A stretch of DNA of 64,000 nucleotides from Thioalkalivibrio sp. ALJT (lineage in GTDB: Bacteria; Pseudomonadota; Gammaproteobacteria; Ectothiorhodospirales; Ectothiorhodospiraceae): assembly GCF_000381825.1 (NCBI RefSeq), contig NZ_KB907127.1:1-64000 (forward strand), given 5' to 3'. The notes beneath the pieces are model-generated. The model did not search any database. It was not told where the DNA came from and saw only the letters and a list, made by a program, of their open reading frames with translations. Below are positions 44,927-53,769 of this stretch, in pieces. Every line of letters starts with the position of its first letter. The stretch's first letter is position 1. A program made the position numbers and the translations under genes.

Positions 44927-45219
44927 CGGTCGGACTCGAAATCCCCGTGGGTCCAGGTGCGTTGCGCCACCATGTGTGCGGCCGTGGTGCCGGCAGCCAG
45001 GACCAGGGCCCAGATCAGCAGCAGCTTGAGGACATCGGCGAGACCGCCCGCCTGGAACATCAGACCGAGGATCACCAGGCCGAGGCCGACGTTGTCCGCC
45101 TTGGTCAGGGCGTGCAGGCGCGAATACACATCGGGAAAGCGCAGCAGGCCGGCGGTGCCGGCGGCAAAGAAGCCGAGACCGGTCAGGATCAACAGTACGG
45201 TCAGGGTGTTAGCGATCAT
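44923..45219 (-). CDS. mnhG: Mrp-type antiporter subunit G (MnhG)
   Basis: This 98-residue membrane protein has three helices and the MnhG block GTAGLLRFPDVYSRLHALTKADNVGLGLVILGL. I chose the ATG at 45219 (MIANTLTVLLIL) over the longer in-frame version because the extension is not membrane sequence and lies within mnhF. It overlaps mnhF by 11 bases and the DUF4040-MnhB gene by four. Confidence 0.9.
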   Translation of the reverse strand: MIANTLTVLLILTGLGFFAAGTAGLLRFPDVYSRLHALTKADNVGLGLVILGLMFQAGGLADVLKLLLIWALVLAAGTTAAHMVAQRTWTHGDFESDR

Positions 45220-45529
45220 CGGACGGCTCCTCCGGCGGTGGGTGGTGGCCGCGCCGGGTCGGCGTATCCTGCGGCTCCGGCAGCCCGTGCTGGCGCACGA
45301 ACGCAACTGCGGCGACCACCGCGAGCAGGGCGAATACCAGGGCCACGTCGACCAGTGCCGGGGTCTCCAGCACCATCGACAACAACAGCAGGATGGCGAC
45401 CCCGGAGGTGCCGAACAGCAGTGCGGCCAGCATGCGGTCGCCGGAGCCCGGCCCGCGCAGCACGCGGATCAGGCCGAGGAGGATGGTCCCCAGAAGGAAC
45501 AGGGCGGCGCCGAGATAGAACAGCGTCAT
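45209..45529 (-). CDS. mnhF: Mrp-type antiporter subunit F (MnhF)
   Basis: This 106-residue membrane protein has three helices and the MnhF pattern IRVLRGPGSGDRMLAALLFGTSGVAILLL, then DVALVFALLAVVAAVAFVR. It ends in a Pro/Arg/Asp-rich cytosolic tail of about 20 residues. Overlaps with mnhE (four bases) and mnhG show a compact operon. Confidence 0.9.
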   Translation of the reverse strand: MTLFYLGAALFLLGTILLGLIRVLRGPGSGDRMLAALLFGTSGVAILLLLSMVLETPALVDVALVFALLAVVAAVAFVRQHGLPEPQDTPTRRGHHPPPEEPSDDR

Positions 45530-46080
45530 CGGCGTGCCTGCGGCCGGTCATCGCGCGGCAGCGCAAAAGCCGCGCGGATGCGCCGCTCCAGTTGCTGGAG
45601 GTCGTCCCCCGGTGCAGCCCCCAGATCCAGCACGTGCACCGTGAGCAGGGGTCCCTCCAGACGCACGCTCAGGGTGCCGGGCAGCAGGCTGATCGTCGCC
45701 ATGAACAAGGTCAGCGGTGGCCCGTGCGGCAGCTCGCTGCGGTAGTCGATAAAGCCCGGTTGCAGTGGCAGCTGCGGATCCAGTGCGCGGCGAGAGACGT
45801 CCAGCCCGCCGACAAACGAACGGACCAGGAAGTGGGCCAGCAGGCCCGGGATCGCAGCCGGTCGCAGGGGGAGCGGCCGGCCGGCTGGCAGTAGCAGGCT
45901 GGCCCCCGCCGCCAGCAGAACGGCCAGTAGTGCGAGGGGCTCGAACAGGGCATCAACGCCGGCCATGATCCACCACAGTACCCACGCCGTGACGGCTACG
46001 CCTGCGGCCCGCCGCCAGGGGGGACGCCTGCGCCGAAGCCGTGCCGGATCCGCGGGTGTTCGGGGCGAGGGTGCGGTCAT
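45526..46080 (-). CDS. mnhE: Mrp-type antiporter subunit E (MnhE)
   Basis: This 184-residue subunit has two N-terminal helices after a basic lead, followed by the cytosolic MnhE domain (VSRRALDPQLPLQPGFIDYRSEL, ISLLPGTLSVRLEGPLLTVHVLDLG). It is the first gene of the operon E-F-G-(DUF4040-B)-C-D-D-D. The complex should exchange Na+ or K+ for protons, useful at high pH and salt, or couple ion gradients to bicarbonate uptake in an autotroph. Both roles are inferred. Confidence 0.9.
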   Translation of the reverse strand: MTAPSPRTPADPARLRRRRPPWRRAAGVAVTAWVLWWIMAGVDALFEPLALLAVLLAAGASLLLPAGRPLPLRPAAIPGLLAHFLVRSFVGGLDVSRRALDPQLPLQPGFIDYRSELPHGPPLTLFMATISLLPGTLSVRLEGPLLTVHVLDLGAAPGDDLQQLERRIRAAFALPRDDRPQARR

Positions 46081-46119
46081 GGAGACGCCAGTTTTGTGGT
46101 TCTGGATGTCCGGAGGCGC

Positions 46120-46635
46120 TTACCGGAGGCGCTCGCTGGCGGCGGTAAAGCCCATGAGTGAGATATCGAACACGAATGGTTGCTCCTGGTGCAGGGCACG
46201 AAAAGCCACGGACAACGTGCGCCCGGCGCGCATCGCGCCCATCTGGGCCTCGCTCAGTTCGCGTCCGGCTACGCAGCCCTGCTGGACGCAGGTTACGTAG
46301 GGGGCATCCATCTCCTCGCCACTGCGGTCGACCTGCATGCGGATGCCGGGACGCAGGTCCACACCCAGCGGTAGCAGCATCTCGATGACCGGCTGGTCGC
46401 CATCAAGGGATACGGTGGCCTGCAGGGACAGCTCGTCGGCCTGTTCGTCCTGAGTCTGCAGCATCTGCCGCATCTGGCAGCGTTCGCCGGCGCCGGTCTC
46501 GAAGCAGGTAACCTGCCAGTCCTGGTAGCTGCTGGTCTCCGGTTCCTGTTGTGCCGCGGCGAGTGTCGGCCATGCCAGAAGCAGGCCCGTCAACAGGCCC
46601 GTATGCAGGCGGGTGGGGATCGTGCGAGTCGTCAT
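46120..46635 (-). CDS. Invasion-associated locus B (IalB)-like exported protein
   Basis: This 171-residue protein has a signal peptide (TGLLTGLLLAWPTLAAA, cleavage near AAA-QQ) and the IalB pattern YQDWQVTCFETGAGERCQM, LPLGVDLRPGIRMQVD, PYVTCVQQGCVAGRELSE. Paired cysteines suggest disulfides in the periplasm. Members outside pathogens have no known role. I chose the ATG at 46635 because GGAG precedes it; another ATG at 46662 is possible. It is 39 bases upstream of mnhE on the same strand. Confidence 0.85.
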   Translation of the reverse strand: MTTRTIPTRLHTGLLTGLLLAWPTLAAAQQEPETSSYQDWQVTCFETGAGERCQMRQMLQTQDEQADELSLQATVSLDGDQPVIEMLLPLGVDLRPGIRMQVDRSGEEMDAPYVTCVQQGCVAGRELSEAQMGAMRAGRTLSVAFRALHQEQPFVFDISLMGFTAASERLR

Positions 46636-46901
46636 GCAATGTACTCCGTTGCGTTTGTGCAACCGCCGAGCCCGGGCAATGGCGGCAGTCGTGGGTCAAC
46701 ATGGCCAGGACGTTCCTGAAGACTGCGAGGCGACGGCCGTGTTCCCCGTGCCGGTCCCGGTGCAGCCCGGCGCCTCGGGCGCAGGCCACATCCAGGGGAA
46801 CATGGATCAGTGTCTTCCTGGACGGAATGGGGGGCGATGGTCGCTGCGAACCTGGCCGTTTCGGGTGGTCTTAAGATATAAAAACTCTTAATAATATCGA
46901 T

Positions 46902-48449
46902 TTATAAACTGTTTTCGTAGCGATTTGTAAAGTCGCAGCGGCCCTTCGGGAGCCAGTTCGGGAAGTCGTAATAGCGTGCAAGAACGGGCTGCAGCACCTG
47001 CTCGTGATAGGCGGCGTAGTCGAAGCCGTGACCCTCCGCGAGCGACCACTCGACCCCGCGCACCTCCACGGTGCGCACGCGGACCTCCTCGAAGAAGGGT
47101 TCGACATGGCCCGGATCGAGTTCGCCGCGGACCGGGACGTACAGCAGGTTGGCCCCGTCCAGCGCGCGAAAGTCGGTCAGCAGGTCGTCCTGGCGGCCGT
47201 AGTGCGAGCCGGGGCCGAACACGCCGACCTCGCGCCCGGCGTAGTAGGCGAGTACCGCCGAGCGCGAATAACTGCGGGTGAATACCGGCCAGTCGGGGTC
47301 GTACGCGTTCACCACCTCGGCCAGTGCCTGGGGAGTCAGGTAGAACACGGCGTCCGGGTAGCGGTCGTGGCGCTCCAGCCACTCCACCGGCATCAGCGCG
47401 ATGGTCAGCAGGATGGCGGCGTGCACGAGCGCCAGCCCGCCGGAGAGCCAGGCGCTGATGGCCAGCGCGCGCACGCTCAGGAACAGCGCCGGCAGCAGCA
47501 GGAACGGGGCGAAGGCGGCCAGCCAGTGCAGCCCGATGCTCTTGAACGGGGCCAGCAGGGCGAACACCAGCAGCGGGATCAGGCCGGCGGAGAGGAACAC
47601 CGCGAAGCGGTAACGCCGGATGCCCGCACCCAGCGCGCGCCACTGGCGGGCGTAGAACCACAGCAGCCAGGGCGTGAACAGGTAGATCAGCAGCAGCGCG
47701 TAGGTCAGCCAGTTGCCGGGGTCGAAGCCGCCGTCGCCATGCCGGTTCACGATGTTGAACATCACGTTGTACCAGCAGTGGCCCCAGTTCCAGTACAGGT
47801 TGACGGCCACGGCCGGCAGTACGCCGAGGATGACCAGGAGCAACCCGCGCCAGTGCTGGCGCGCGAACAGCAGGATATGCAGCCCGAACGCGATCCCCAG
47901 CAGCACGGCAAAGTACTTGGACAGGAACGCCAGCCCCAGGGCCAGACCGGCCAGCAGGAACCAGTGTGCAGCCCCGCTGCGCAGGGCCTGCCAGAGCAAT
48001 CCGGTGGCGAGCAGGCTGAACAGGATCAGCGGGGTGTCGGTGGCGGTCAGAACCGCGATGAAGAACAGCGGCACGAACAGGGCGATCAGTGATGCCAGCC
48101 GTGCCCGCACCGGGTCTTCGCGCCGCCACAGCAGCAGGATCGCCAGGGACGGTGCCAGCGACACCAGGATGCCCGGGGCACGGATCGCCAGCGGGTGTTC
48201 GGACAGCGGCAGGATCAGGCTCAGCCACCAGCCGACCATCGGCGGGTGGTCGTAGTAGCCCAGATCCGGGTGCTGGCCCCAGATCAGGAAATAGGCCTCG
48301 TCGCCGGTGATCGGGAGCGTCCAGGCGATTGCCAGCTTGATCAGGACAACGGCCAGCAGCACCGCGCCGTAATGGCGCGCCAGCCAGGGGGCGTTTTGCC
48401 ATTCGGTGTTCTGTGATGTGGCCCTTTCTGATGCCGGATGGGTATTCAT
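46902..48449 (-). CDS. GT39-family membrane glycosyltransferase (GT-C fold)
   Basis: This 515-residue polytopic protein has the GT-C catalytic acidic motif in the first loop, ITGDEAYFLIWGQHPDLGYYDHPPMVGW, then about 12 helices and a C-terminal soluble domain. Such enzymes transfer a sugar from a polyprenyl-phosphate donor on the periplasmic face. It is last in an operon that probably makes a polyprenyl-phosphoryl pentose, so it is the best candidate for the transferase that uses it. I chose the ATG at 48449, which overlaps the phosphatase stop as ATGA. Confidence 0.88.
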   Translation of the reverse strand: MNTHPASERATSQNTEWQNAPWLARHYGAVLLAVVLIKLAIAWTLPITGDEAYFLIWGQHPDLGYYDHPPMVGWWLSLILPLSEHPLAIRAPGILVSLAPSLAILLLWRREDPVRARLASLIALFVPLFFIAVLTATDTPLILFSLLATGLLWQALRSGAAHWFLLAGLALGLAFLSKYFAVLLGIAFGLHILLFARQHWRGLLLVILGVLPAVAVNLYWNWGHCWYNVMFNIVNRHGDGGFDPGNWLTYALLLIYLFTPWLLWFYARQWRALGAGIRRYRFAVFLSAGLIPLLVFALLAPFKSIGLHWLAAFAPFLLLPALFLSVRALAISAWLSGGLALVHAAILLTIALMPVEWLERHDRYPDAVFYLTPQALAEVVNAYDPDWPVFTRSYSRSAVLAYYAGREVGVFGPGSHYGRQDDLLTDFRALDGANLLYVPVRGELDPGHVEPFFEEVRVRTVEVRGVEWSLAEGHGFDYAAYHEQVLQPVLARYYDFPNWLPKGRCDFTNRYENSL

Positions 48450-49108
48450 GCATCCGGCTCCTTTGCGGCAAACACCCGCTGGAAGGCGCCGGCGCGCCAC
48501 AGGTAGCCCTCGCGTGCCAGCGCCAGCATGTGGCGGTCGCCGGCCGTGTCGCCGTAGGCTGCAACGTATTCCACGCGGACCTGCGGGCCCAGCTGCGCGC
48601 GCCAGGCCGTGATGGCCGGCGGCTTGGCCGCACCCTGGCAGTTCGCGCCCTCGAGCTGCCCGGTTATGCGGCCCACGGCGTCGACCGCCAGCCGCGAGCC
48701 GATCACGTGGTCGATGCCGTGGCGGCGTGCCCAGGGCCGCAGGTACAGCTCCGGCGAGGCGGAGACCAGTACGCAGGTGTCGCCGCGCGCCTGGTGCCAT
48801 TGCAGCCGCTGCATACCGGCTGGCCGCAGCAGGCGGTCCAGCGGACCGGCCGCGTAGGCCTGCGCCTGCGCCTCCAGGTCCGCCAGGGCTCGCCCGCCGA
48901 GCATGCGGGTCAGGACCCGTTCCTTGGCGGCCTGGCGTGACAGCCGCCCGGCCGCCATGCCCAGCAATGGGGGCAGGCAGGCGGGCAGCCGCGCCGCGAA
49001 CAGGGGCGTGCCCAGCACAAAGCGCAGGAACGGGAACAGGCTGTCGCGACGGCTCAGGGTGCCGTCGAAATCGAACAGCGCAACAGGCAGCGGGGCGGGA
49101 TAATCCAT
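48446..49108 (-). CDS. HAD-IB family phosphatase
   Basis: This 220-residue cytosolic phosphatase has motif I VALFDFDGTLSRRDS, motif II VLVSASPELY, a lysine in GAAKPPAI and motif IV AAYGDTAGDRHML. In the decaprenyl-phosphoryl-arabinose pathway an enzyme of this kind removes the 5-phosphate from polyprenyl-phosphoryl-5-phosphoribose, and the operon context fits. Four-base ATGA and 1-base overlaps join it to the GT39 and SDR genes. I chose the ATG at 49108 (MDYPAPLPVALFDFDG). Confidence 0.88.
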   Translation of the reverse strand: MDYPAPLPVALFDFDGTLSRRDSLFPFLRFVLGTPLFAARLPACLPPLLGMAAGRLSRQAAKERVLTRMLGGRALADLEAQAQAYAAGPLDRLLRPAGMQRLQWHQARGDTCVLVSASPELYLRPWARRHGIDHVIGSRLAVDAVGRITGQLEGANCQGAAKPPAITAWRAQLGPQVRVEYVAAYGDTAGDRHMLALAREGYLWRAGAFQRVFAAKEPDA

Positions 49109-49881
49109 CAGAGCTTCAGCCGCTTGAACAGGTATTCGGGGAGCAGGCGGATCACGGTCATGATGATCCGCCAGATCCAGGGCAGGTATGCGACTTCGCG
49201 GCCGCGCTGCATGGCCTTCACGATGCCGGAGGCCACGGCCTCGGGTTCGGCCCACAGCGCGCCGGCGCGGTTGAAGCCTGCGGTCATCGGGGTGCGCACG
49301 AAGCCGGGCTTGAGGGTGACCACGTCCACGCCGTGGAAGAAGAGGCGGTTGCGCAGCCCCTGCAGATAGGTCGCGAGCATGCCCTTGGCGGTGCCATAGG
49401 CGTAGTTGCTCTGGCGTCCGCGGTCCCCCGCGACCGAGCCGATTGCGGCGATGACCCCGCGGCCCTGACGTTCGAAGTCCGGGGCGATACGGGCGAGCAG
49501 GGCGATGGCGCTGGTGCCGTTCACGTGGATGGCGTCCAGCGTTGCCTCGACCGAGGCATCACAGGCGGCCTGGTCCGGCAGGGTCCCCCAGGCGAGCAAC
49601 ACCGCGTCCACCTCGCCCAGGGCCTGCTGCGCCTGCTGCCATACGGCCGCGTGGGCGTCGATGTCGGCCAGGTCGGCGGTCGTGCCCTGGATGCGGGTAC
49701 CGTCGGTGTCGTCGGCGCGTACCCGGAGGTCATCCAGCAGGGCCTGCAGGGCGGTGCCGTCGCGGGCCACGCAGAACAGTTGCGTGTCCGGTGTGGCCAG
49801 CTCGCGCGCCACGGCGCTTGCGATCGCGGAGGTGGCACCAAAGAGGACGATGCGCTGCAGCGGGTTTTTTCTCGGGGTCAT
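49108..49881 (-). CDS. Short-chain dehydrogenase, DprE2-like
   Basis: This 257-residue SDR has the NAD(P) motif LFGATSAIASAVAREL near the N-terminus, an active-site serine in AIGSVAGDRGRQSNYAYGTAKG and the Tyr-x-x-x-Lys pair in the same block. DprE2-type reductases complete the 2'-epimerisation of polyprenyl-phosphoryl-ribose to arabinose after FAD-dependent oxidation. The FAD oxidase lies directly upstream with a four-base overlap. I chose the ATG at 49881. Confidence 0.88.
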   Translation of the reverse strand: MTPRKNPLQRIVLFGATSAIASAVARELATPDTQLFCVARDGTALQALLDDLRVRADDTDGTRIQGTTADLADIDAHAAVWQQAQQALGEVDAVLLAWGTLPDQAACDASVEATLDAIHVNGTSAIALLARIAPDFERQGRGVIAAIGSVAGDRGRQSNYAYGTAKGMLATYLQGLRNRLFFHGVDVVTLKPGFVRTPMTAGFNRAGALWAEPEAVASGIVKAMQRGREVAYLPWIWRIIMTVIRLLPEYLFKRLKL

Positions 49882-51176
49882 GCGGTCACCCTGCGCCAGA
49901 AGCCGGAGGAGAATTCGGGGTCTACATAATCGGCGAATGCCTCCCAGCGGGGAAACCCCGTGCGGAACATCGGGGCCGGCATGCGCGCGTCCTTGGCCGG
50001 GTAAAGGGCACCCCCGCACTCCTGCACGATCGCATCCAGACGCGCAAACAGGCGCTCGGTGGCGCGGCCTTTCTCCGGGAAATCCAGCGCAAGCGTGGCC
50101 CCGGGGCGGGGGAAGGACAGCATGCCCGGGGCGGGGCGGGTGCCGAAGGTCTTGAGGACTGCGAGAAACGAGCCCTGGCCGCTGGCGGCGATGGTATCCA
50201 GCAGGGTCTGCACGCCCTCCTTTGCATCTGCCGGCGGCAGTACGCACTGGTACTGGTAGAAGCCTTTATGCCCGTAGATCCGGTTCCAGTGCCGGATCGC
50301 GTCCAGCGGAAACAGCCATGGCTGGTGATGGATCGCGCGCGGGGTCGCATGCACCGGCTGGCGGTAATAGAGGTGGTTGAAGGCGCGCAGGGTCAGACGG
50401 TTGACCAGGGATAGCGGCGGGTCCAGCGGGATGCTGCGCCGTGGTTCGCGCCAGGTGGCTGAGTGCCGGGCCAGGTTGGCATGCCGCGCGGCACTGTAGA
50501 TACCGCGCCCCACACGGCCGTCACGGCCCGGGTTCAGGCAGTCGATCCAGGCCACCGTGTACGGCCAATCGCGTTCCGAGCGGGTGTTCAGGTCCCAGAA
50601 TTCGTCGAGACTGGTGAAGCGTTGCGACCAGGCGTGCATCCAGGCGCTGCGGACCGGCGCCAGTTGCAGGGTCACGGTCTCGATCAGGCCGGTCAGGCCC
50701 AGGCCGCCGACGGTGGCTGCAAACCAACCGGGGCGCTCCTCCGGGGTGACCTCCAGGACCTGGCCGTCGGAACGACGCAGGGTCAGCCCGAGCACGTGAT
50801 CCCCGAAACTCCCGGCCTGGTGGTGGTTCTTGCCGTGCACGTCGTTGGCCACGGCCCCGCCCAGCGTCACGCAGCGGGTGCCGGGTACCACTGGCGGGAA
50901 CCAGCCGCGCGGTATCGCGAAGCGCAGCAGCGCGTCCAGTGACAGGCCGGCCTCGGCGCGGAGGATGCCGGTCGCCGGGTCGAAGGCGATGAAGCGATCC
51001 AGCCCCGAGGTGTGCAGTAGCGACGCCCCCGGATTCAGACAGACATCGCCATAACTGCGCCCGAGCCCGTGGGCGAGCAGCGGGCGCGGTGTCTCGGGCA
51101 GGGCGCGGCCGCGCCGCGCCAGCGGGACCTCGGCGGCATGCTCCACGCGCGGGATGCGGTTCCAGCTGGCGGTCAT
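49878..51176 (-). CDS. FAD-dependent oxidase, DprE1-like
   Basis: This 432-residue flavoprotein of the PCMH/vanillyl-alcohol-oxidase fold has the family blocks LLAHGLGRSYGDVCLNPG, FPPVVPGTRCVTLGGAVAND and HGKNHHQAGSFGDHVLG, as in decaprenylphosphoryl-ribose oxidase. The C-terminal half has KGFYQYQCVLP and FPEKGRATERLFARLD. It would oxidise the 2'-hydroxyl of polyprenyl-phosphoryl-ribose. I chose the ATG at 51176 because GGAGAGG precedes it; an ATG at 51191 is the alternative. Confidence 0.9.
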   Translation of the reverse strand: MTASWNRIPRVEHAAEVPLARRGRALPETPRPLLAHGLGRSYGDVCLNPGASLLHTSGLDRFIAFDPATGILRAEAGLSLDALLRFAIPRGWFPPVVPGTRCVTLGGAVANDVHGKNHHQAGSFGDHVLGLTLRRSDGQVLEVTPEERPGWFAATVGGLGLTGLIETVTLQLAPVRSAWMHAWSQRFTSLDEFWDLNTRSERDWPYTVAWIDCLNPGRDGRVGRGIYSAARHANLARHSATWREPRRSIPLDPPLSLVNRLTLRAFNHLYYRQPVHATPRAIHHQPWLFPLDAIRHWNRIYGHKGFYQYQCVLPPADAKEGVQTLLDTIAASGQGSFLAVLKTFGTRPAPGMLSFPRPGATLALDFPEKGRATERLFARLDAIVQECGGALYPAKDARMPAPMFRTGFPRWEAFADYVDPEFSSGFWRRVTA

Positions 51177-51218
51177 GCCCGACCTCTCCACCCGGGAGCC
51201 TGTCGGGTTCGGGTAAGA

Positions 51219-52193
51219 CTACGCATGGCGTTTTTCCGGGTGTTCGCGGCCGCGCGCCTCGGCGTTGGTGGACAGGGCGATCAGCCCCAGGATGACCGCG
51301 AACCAGAGGGTGGTAAAGCGGATCAGCATGGTCGCCGCGACGGCATCGGCGGCCGGTATGTCGTGCAGGAGCAGCAGCCCGACCATCACCGCCTCGGTTC
51401 CGCCCAGTCCGCCCGGCAGGAAGCTGAGCGCGCCGGCCAGCATGGCCAGGGCGAACACGAAGGCGGCAAAGGTAAAGCCGACCTCGAACCCCATGGTATT
51501 GAGGATCCACCAGAAGGCCAGGGCCTCGGCGCTCCAGGCGATCACGCTGAGGGCGGTGGCGCCCGCCAGCAGGCCCGGCCGATGGCAGCGCCGCGCCTGC
51601 AGCAGGACCGTGGCCAGGTGATGCAGGCTGCGCCACAGGCGCCGCCCCGGGCGGTCACTGATGGCCTGCAGCCAGGCCAGCGGGCGGCGCCAGGAGAGCA
51701 CCACCAGTGCCGCCAGTATGCAGGCGGCCCCGACCGCGATCAGCCACGCGCCCTGGGCGACCAGAGTCAGCCCCAGCATCGACAGCAGCACGACGGCGAT
51801 CAGGTCGGACAGGCGTTCGGAGACGAATGCGGCGAAGCTGTCCGGGTAGGGGAGTCCGCGACGCTTGAGCAGGACTCCGCGCAGGGCCTCGCCGGCCTTG
51901 CCCGGTGTCGTGGTCAGGGCGAAGCCGGCCAGGTAGATGTGCAGGCTGGCCATTGTCGGCACGCGGTGCTGCAGGGTGCGCAGGTACAGCTGCCAGCGGG
52001 TGAAACGCAGTGTGTAGTTCACCAGTGACAGTGCCAGGGCCAGCAGCACGCCGCCGACGCCGACCATCTGCAGGGCGCGCCAGACATCTTCGGCACCGGC
52101 CCACAGGGCGACGCCCAGATACAGCGCGACCGCAACCACGACCGAGGCCATGACCGCGCGCAGGCGCCAGCCCGAGAGCAATACGCCATTCAT
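51219..52193 (-). CDS. Lysylphosphatidylglycerol synthase TM-region/flippase-like membrane protein
   Basis: This 324-residue protein has about eight helices and belongs to the LPG_synthase_TM (YbhN/AglD-like) family. The conserved blocks are LRFTRWQLYLRTL, GFALTTTPGKAGEALRGVLLKRRG, FVSERLSDLIAVVLL and FLPGGLGGTEAVMVGLLL. Proteins of this kind are often linked to polyprenyl-linked sugars, and a role in moving the lipid-linked pentose across the membrane is inferred. The ATG at 52193 overlaps the UbiA stop. Confidence 0.85.
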   Translation of the reverse strand: MNGVLLSGWRLRAVMASVVVAVALYLGVALWAGAEDVWRALQMVGVGGVLLALALSLVNYTLRFTRWQLYLRTLQHRVPTMASLHIYLAGFALTTTPGKAGEALRGVLLKRRGLPYPDSFAAFVSERLSDLIAVVLLSMLGLTLVAQGAWLIAVGAACILAALVVLSWRRPLAWLQAISDRPGRRLWRSLHHLATVLLQARRCHRPGLLAGATALSVIAWSAEALAFWWILNTMGFEVGFTFAAFVFALAMLAGALSFLPGGLGGTEAVMVGLLLLHDIPAADAVAATMLIRFTTLWFAVILGLIALSTNAEARGREHPEKRHA

Positions 52194-53068
52194 GCGAGCA
52201 CGGCGAAGGTGACCACCAGCCACAACGCGACGGTAGCCAGCAGGTGGCGGTCGGTCATCAGGTCACGCGAGGTGTCGTTGCCGCCGCCGCGGACGTGCAG
52301 CAGGAACAGGTACCGGAAGATGCCATAGATGACGAACGGGAGGGTGTATATCAGCCCGTCGGTGCCGTGCAGCGCAATGGTCTCGGTGCTGACGGTGTAC
52401 AGGCCGTAGGCGAGCACGGTGCAGGCGGCGCTGATGGCGATGAACTGGTCCAGCAGGCTGACGCTGTAGTCATCCAGCACGCGGCGCGCGCCTTCGCCGT
52501 TGTCGCTGCGTTCGACGCGGGCATCGGCCAGCTCCGCACGGCGCTTGGCGAACCCGAGGAACAGGGTCAGCATCAGGCCGCACAGCAGCAGCCACTGGGA
52601 GGGCTCGATGCCGAGTCCCAGGGTACCGGCCAGGATGCGCAGCATGAAGCCGGCCGCGATGCTGAAGACATCGAGGATCACGATGTGCTTGAGCGACCAG
52701 GAGTAGGCGACGTTCAGTACAAGGTAGATCATGATCAGTGCGATCACCCAGGTGCTGACCAGCGCCGCCAGGGCCAGTGCCACGGCGACCGCGATCACGA
52801 AGATCACCCAGGCGGTGGGGACCGCGATCGCGCCACTGGCGATCGGACGCTGGCACTTGGTCGGGTGGCGGCGGTCGGCCTCGACGTCGACGATATCGTT
52901 GAGTACATAGACCGCGCTGGCCACCGCACTGAAGGCGAGAAACGCGAGGCTTGCGGCCAGCACGGTGCCCGCATCGCCCCATTCGTGCGCGAACACCACG
53001 CCCAGGAACACGAACCCGTTCTTGATGTACTGGTGTGGTCGCAGCAGTTTGATTAGCGATTGCAGCAT
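52190..53068 (-). CDS. UbiA-family decaprenyl-phosphate phosphoribosyltransferase-like protein
   Basis: This 292-residue membrane prenyltransferase has about nine helices. The first Asp-rich motif is NDIVDVEADRRHPTKCQRPIASG, and a second acidic site follows near KRRAELADARVERS. The N-terminus LLRPHQYIKNGFVF and the NDxxDxxxDR form match the branch that attaches phosphoribose to polyprenyl phosphate (as in Mycobacterium Rv3806c) rather than quinone biosynthesis. It is first in the operon UbiA-flippase-DprE1-DprE2-HAD-GT39, which supports this reading. Confidence 0.88.
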   Translation of the reverse strand: MLQSLIKLLRPHQYIKNGFVFLGVVFAHEWGDAGTVLAASLAFLAFSAVASAVYVLNDIVDVEADRRHPTKCQRPIASGAIAVPTAWVIFVIAVAVALALAALVSTWVIALIMIYLVLNVAYSWSLKHIVILDVFSIAAGFMLRILAGTLGLGIEPSQWLLLCGLMLTLFLGFAKRRAELADARVERSDNGEGARRVLDDYSVSLLDQFIAISAACTVLAYGLYTVSTETIALHGTDGLIYTLPFVIYGIFRYLFLLHVRGGGNDTSRDLMTDRHLLATVALWLVVTFAVLA

Positions 53069-53213
53069 GTTCGCGGTTGGCGATAGAGGGGACTGCAGTC
53101 TACTGACGCCTTCGATGCGTTACCATCGGCGCCGCTGTTGCGCGCGTCCCCGGGAGGCCGGTCAGGCGCAGGGGCGCGCGCACCGAATTTCCCGAATCTG
53201 CAGGAGAACCGCC

Positions 53214-53726
53214 ATGTCGCTCGTTGCCCGATCCTTTCTGCCCGCCCTGATGCTGCTTGCGGCCGGGCTTGTCGCCGGTTGCATGTCCGGGGGCGGTCCG
53301 GAGCCCGAATTCGCCGAGGGGCAGCCGTTCCCCGAGCGCACGCTGAATGATCAGCATGGCAACGCGGTAGAACTGCCGGGCAACGCACGCGTGATCCTGA
53401 AGACGGTCGAGGCTGCGCCGGCCGGTGTGGCCAATGCGGTGCTCGGCGCGATGAGCGCCGAGGAGCGCGACGCGCTGGGCATCATTTACATTGCCGATAT
53501 CCACGAGATGCCGGCGCAGCCGATGCAGAATGTGGTTCTGCCGCGCATGCAGGCGCGGGATTATTCTATCGTGGTTACCACCCGCGAGGCCGATGCGGCC
53601 TTCCTGCCGCATCAGCGCGAACAGGTGACGGTCGTGCGCCTGGATGACAACGGGGTGGTCACGGGGGTTGACCATGCCGGCAGCGAAGAGGCGTTGCAGG
53701 ATCTGCTCGCGAGCGTCGTTGAATAG
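53214..53726 (+). CDS. Lipoprotein of unknown function
   Basis: This 170-residue protein has a lipoprotein signal (LPALMLLAAGLVAGC, lipidated Cys23). The mature part EGQPFPERTLNDQHGNAVELPGNARVILKTV recalls the start of thioredoxin/SCO-like folds, but there is no Cys-x-x-Cys. A role cannot be assigned. I chose the ATG at 53214 because AGGAG precedes it and the signal starts there; the longer in-frame extension is not convincing. Confidence 0.78.
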   Translation: MSLVARSFLPALMLLAAGLVAGCMSGGGPEPEFAEGQPFPERTLNDQHGNAVELPGNARVILKTVEAAPAGVANAVLGAMSAEERDALGIIYIADIHEMPAQPMQNVVLPRMQARDYSIVVTTREADAAFLPHQREQVTVVRLDDNGVVTGVDHAGSEEALQDLLASVVE

Positions 53727-53769
53727 GCAGCGTGCATGATGCGGCCCGCGACCCGCGCGGGGCGCTGAC

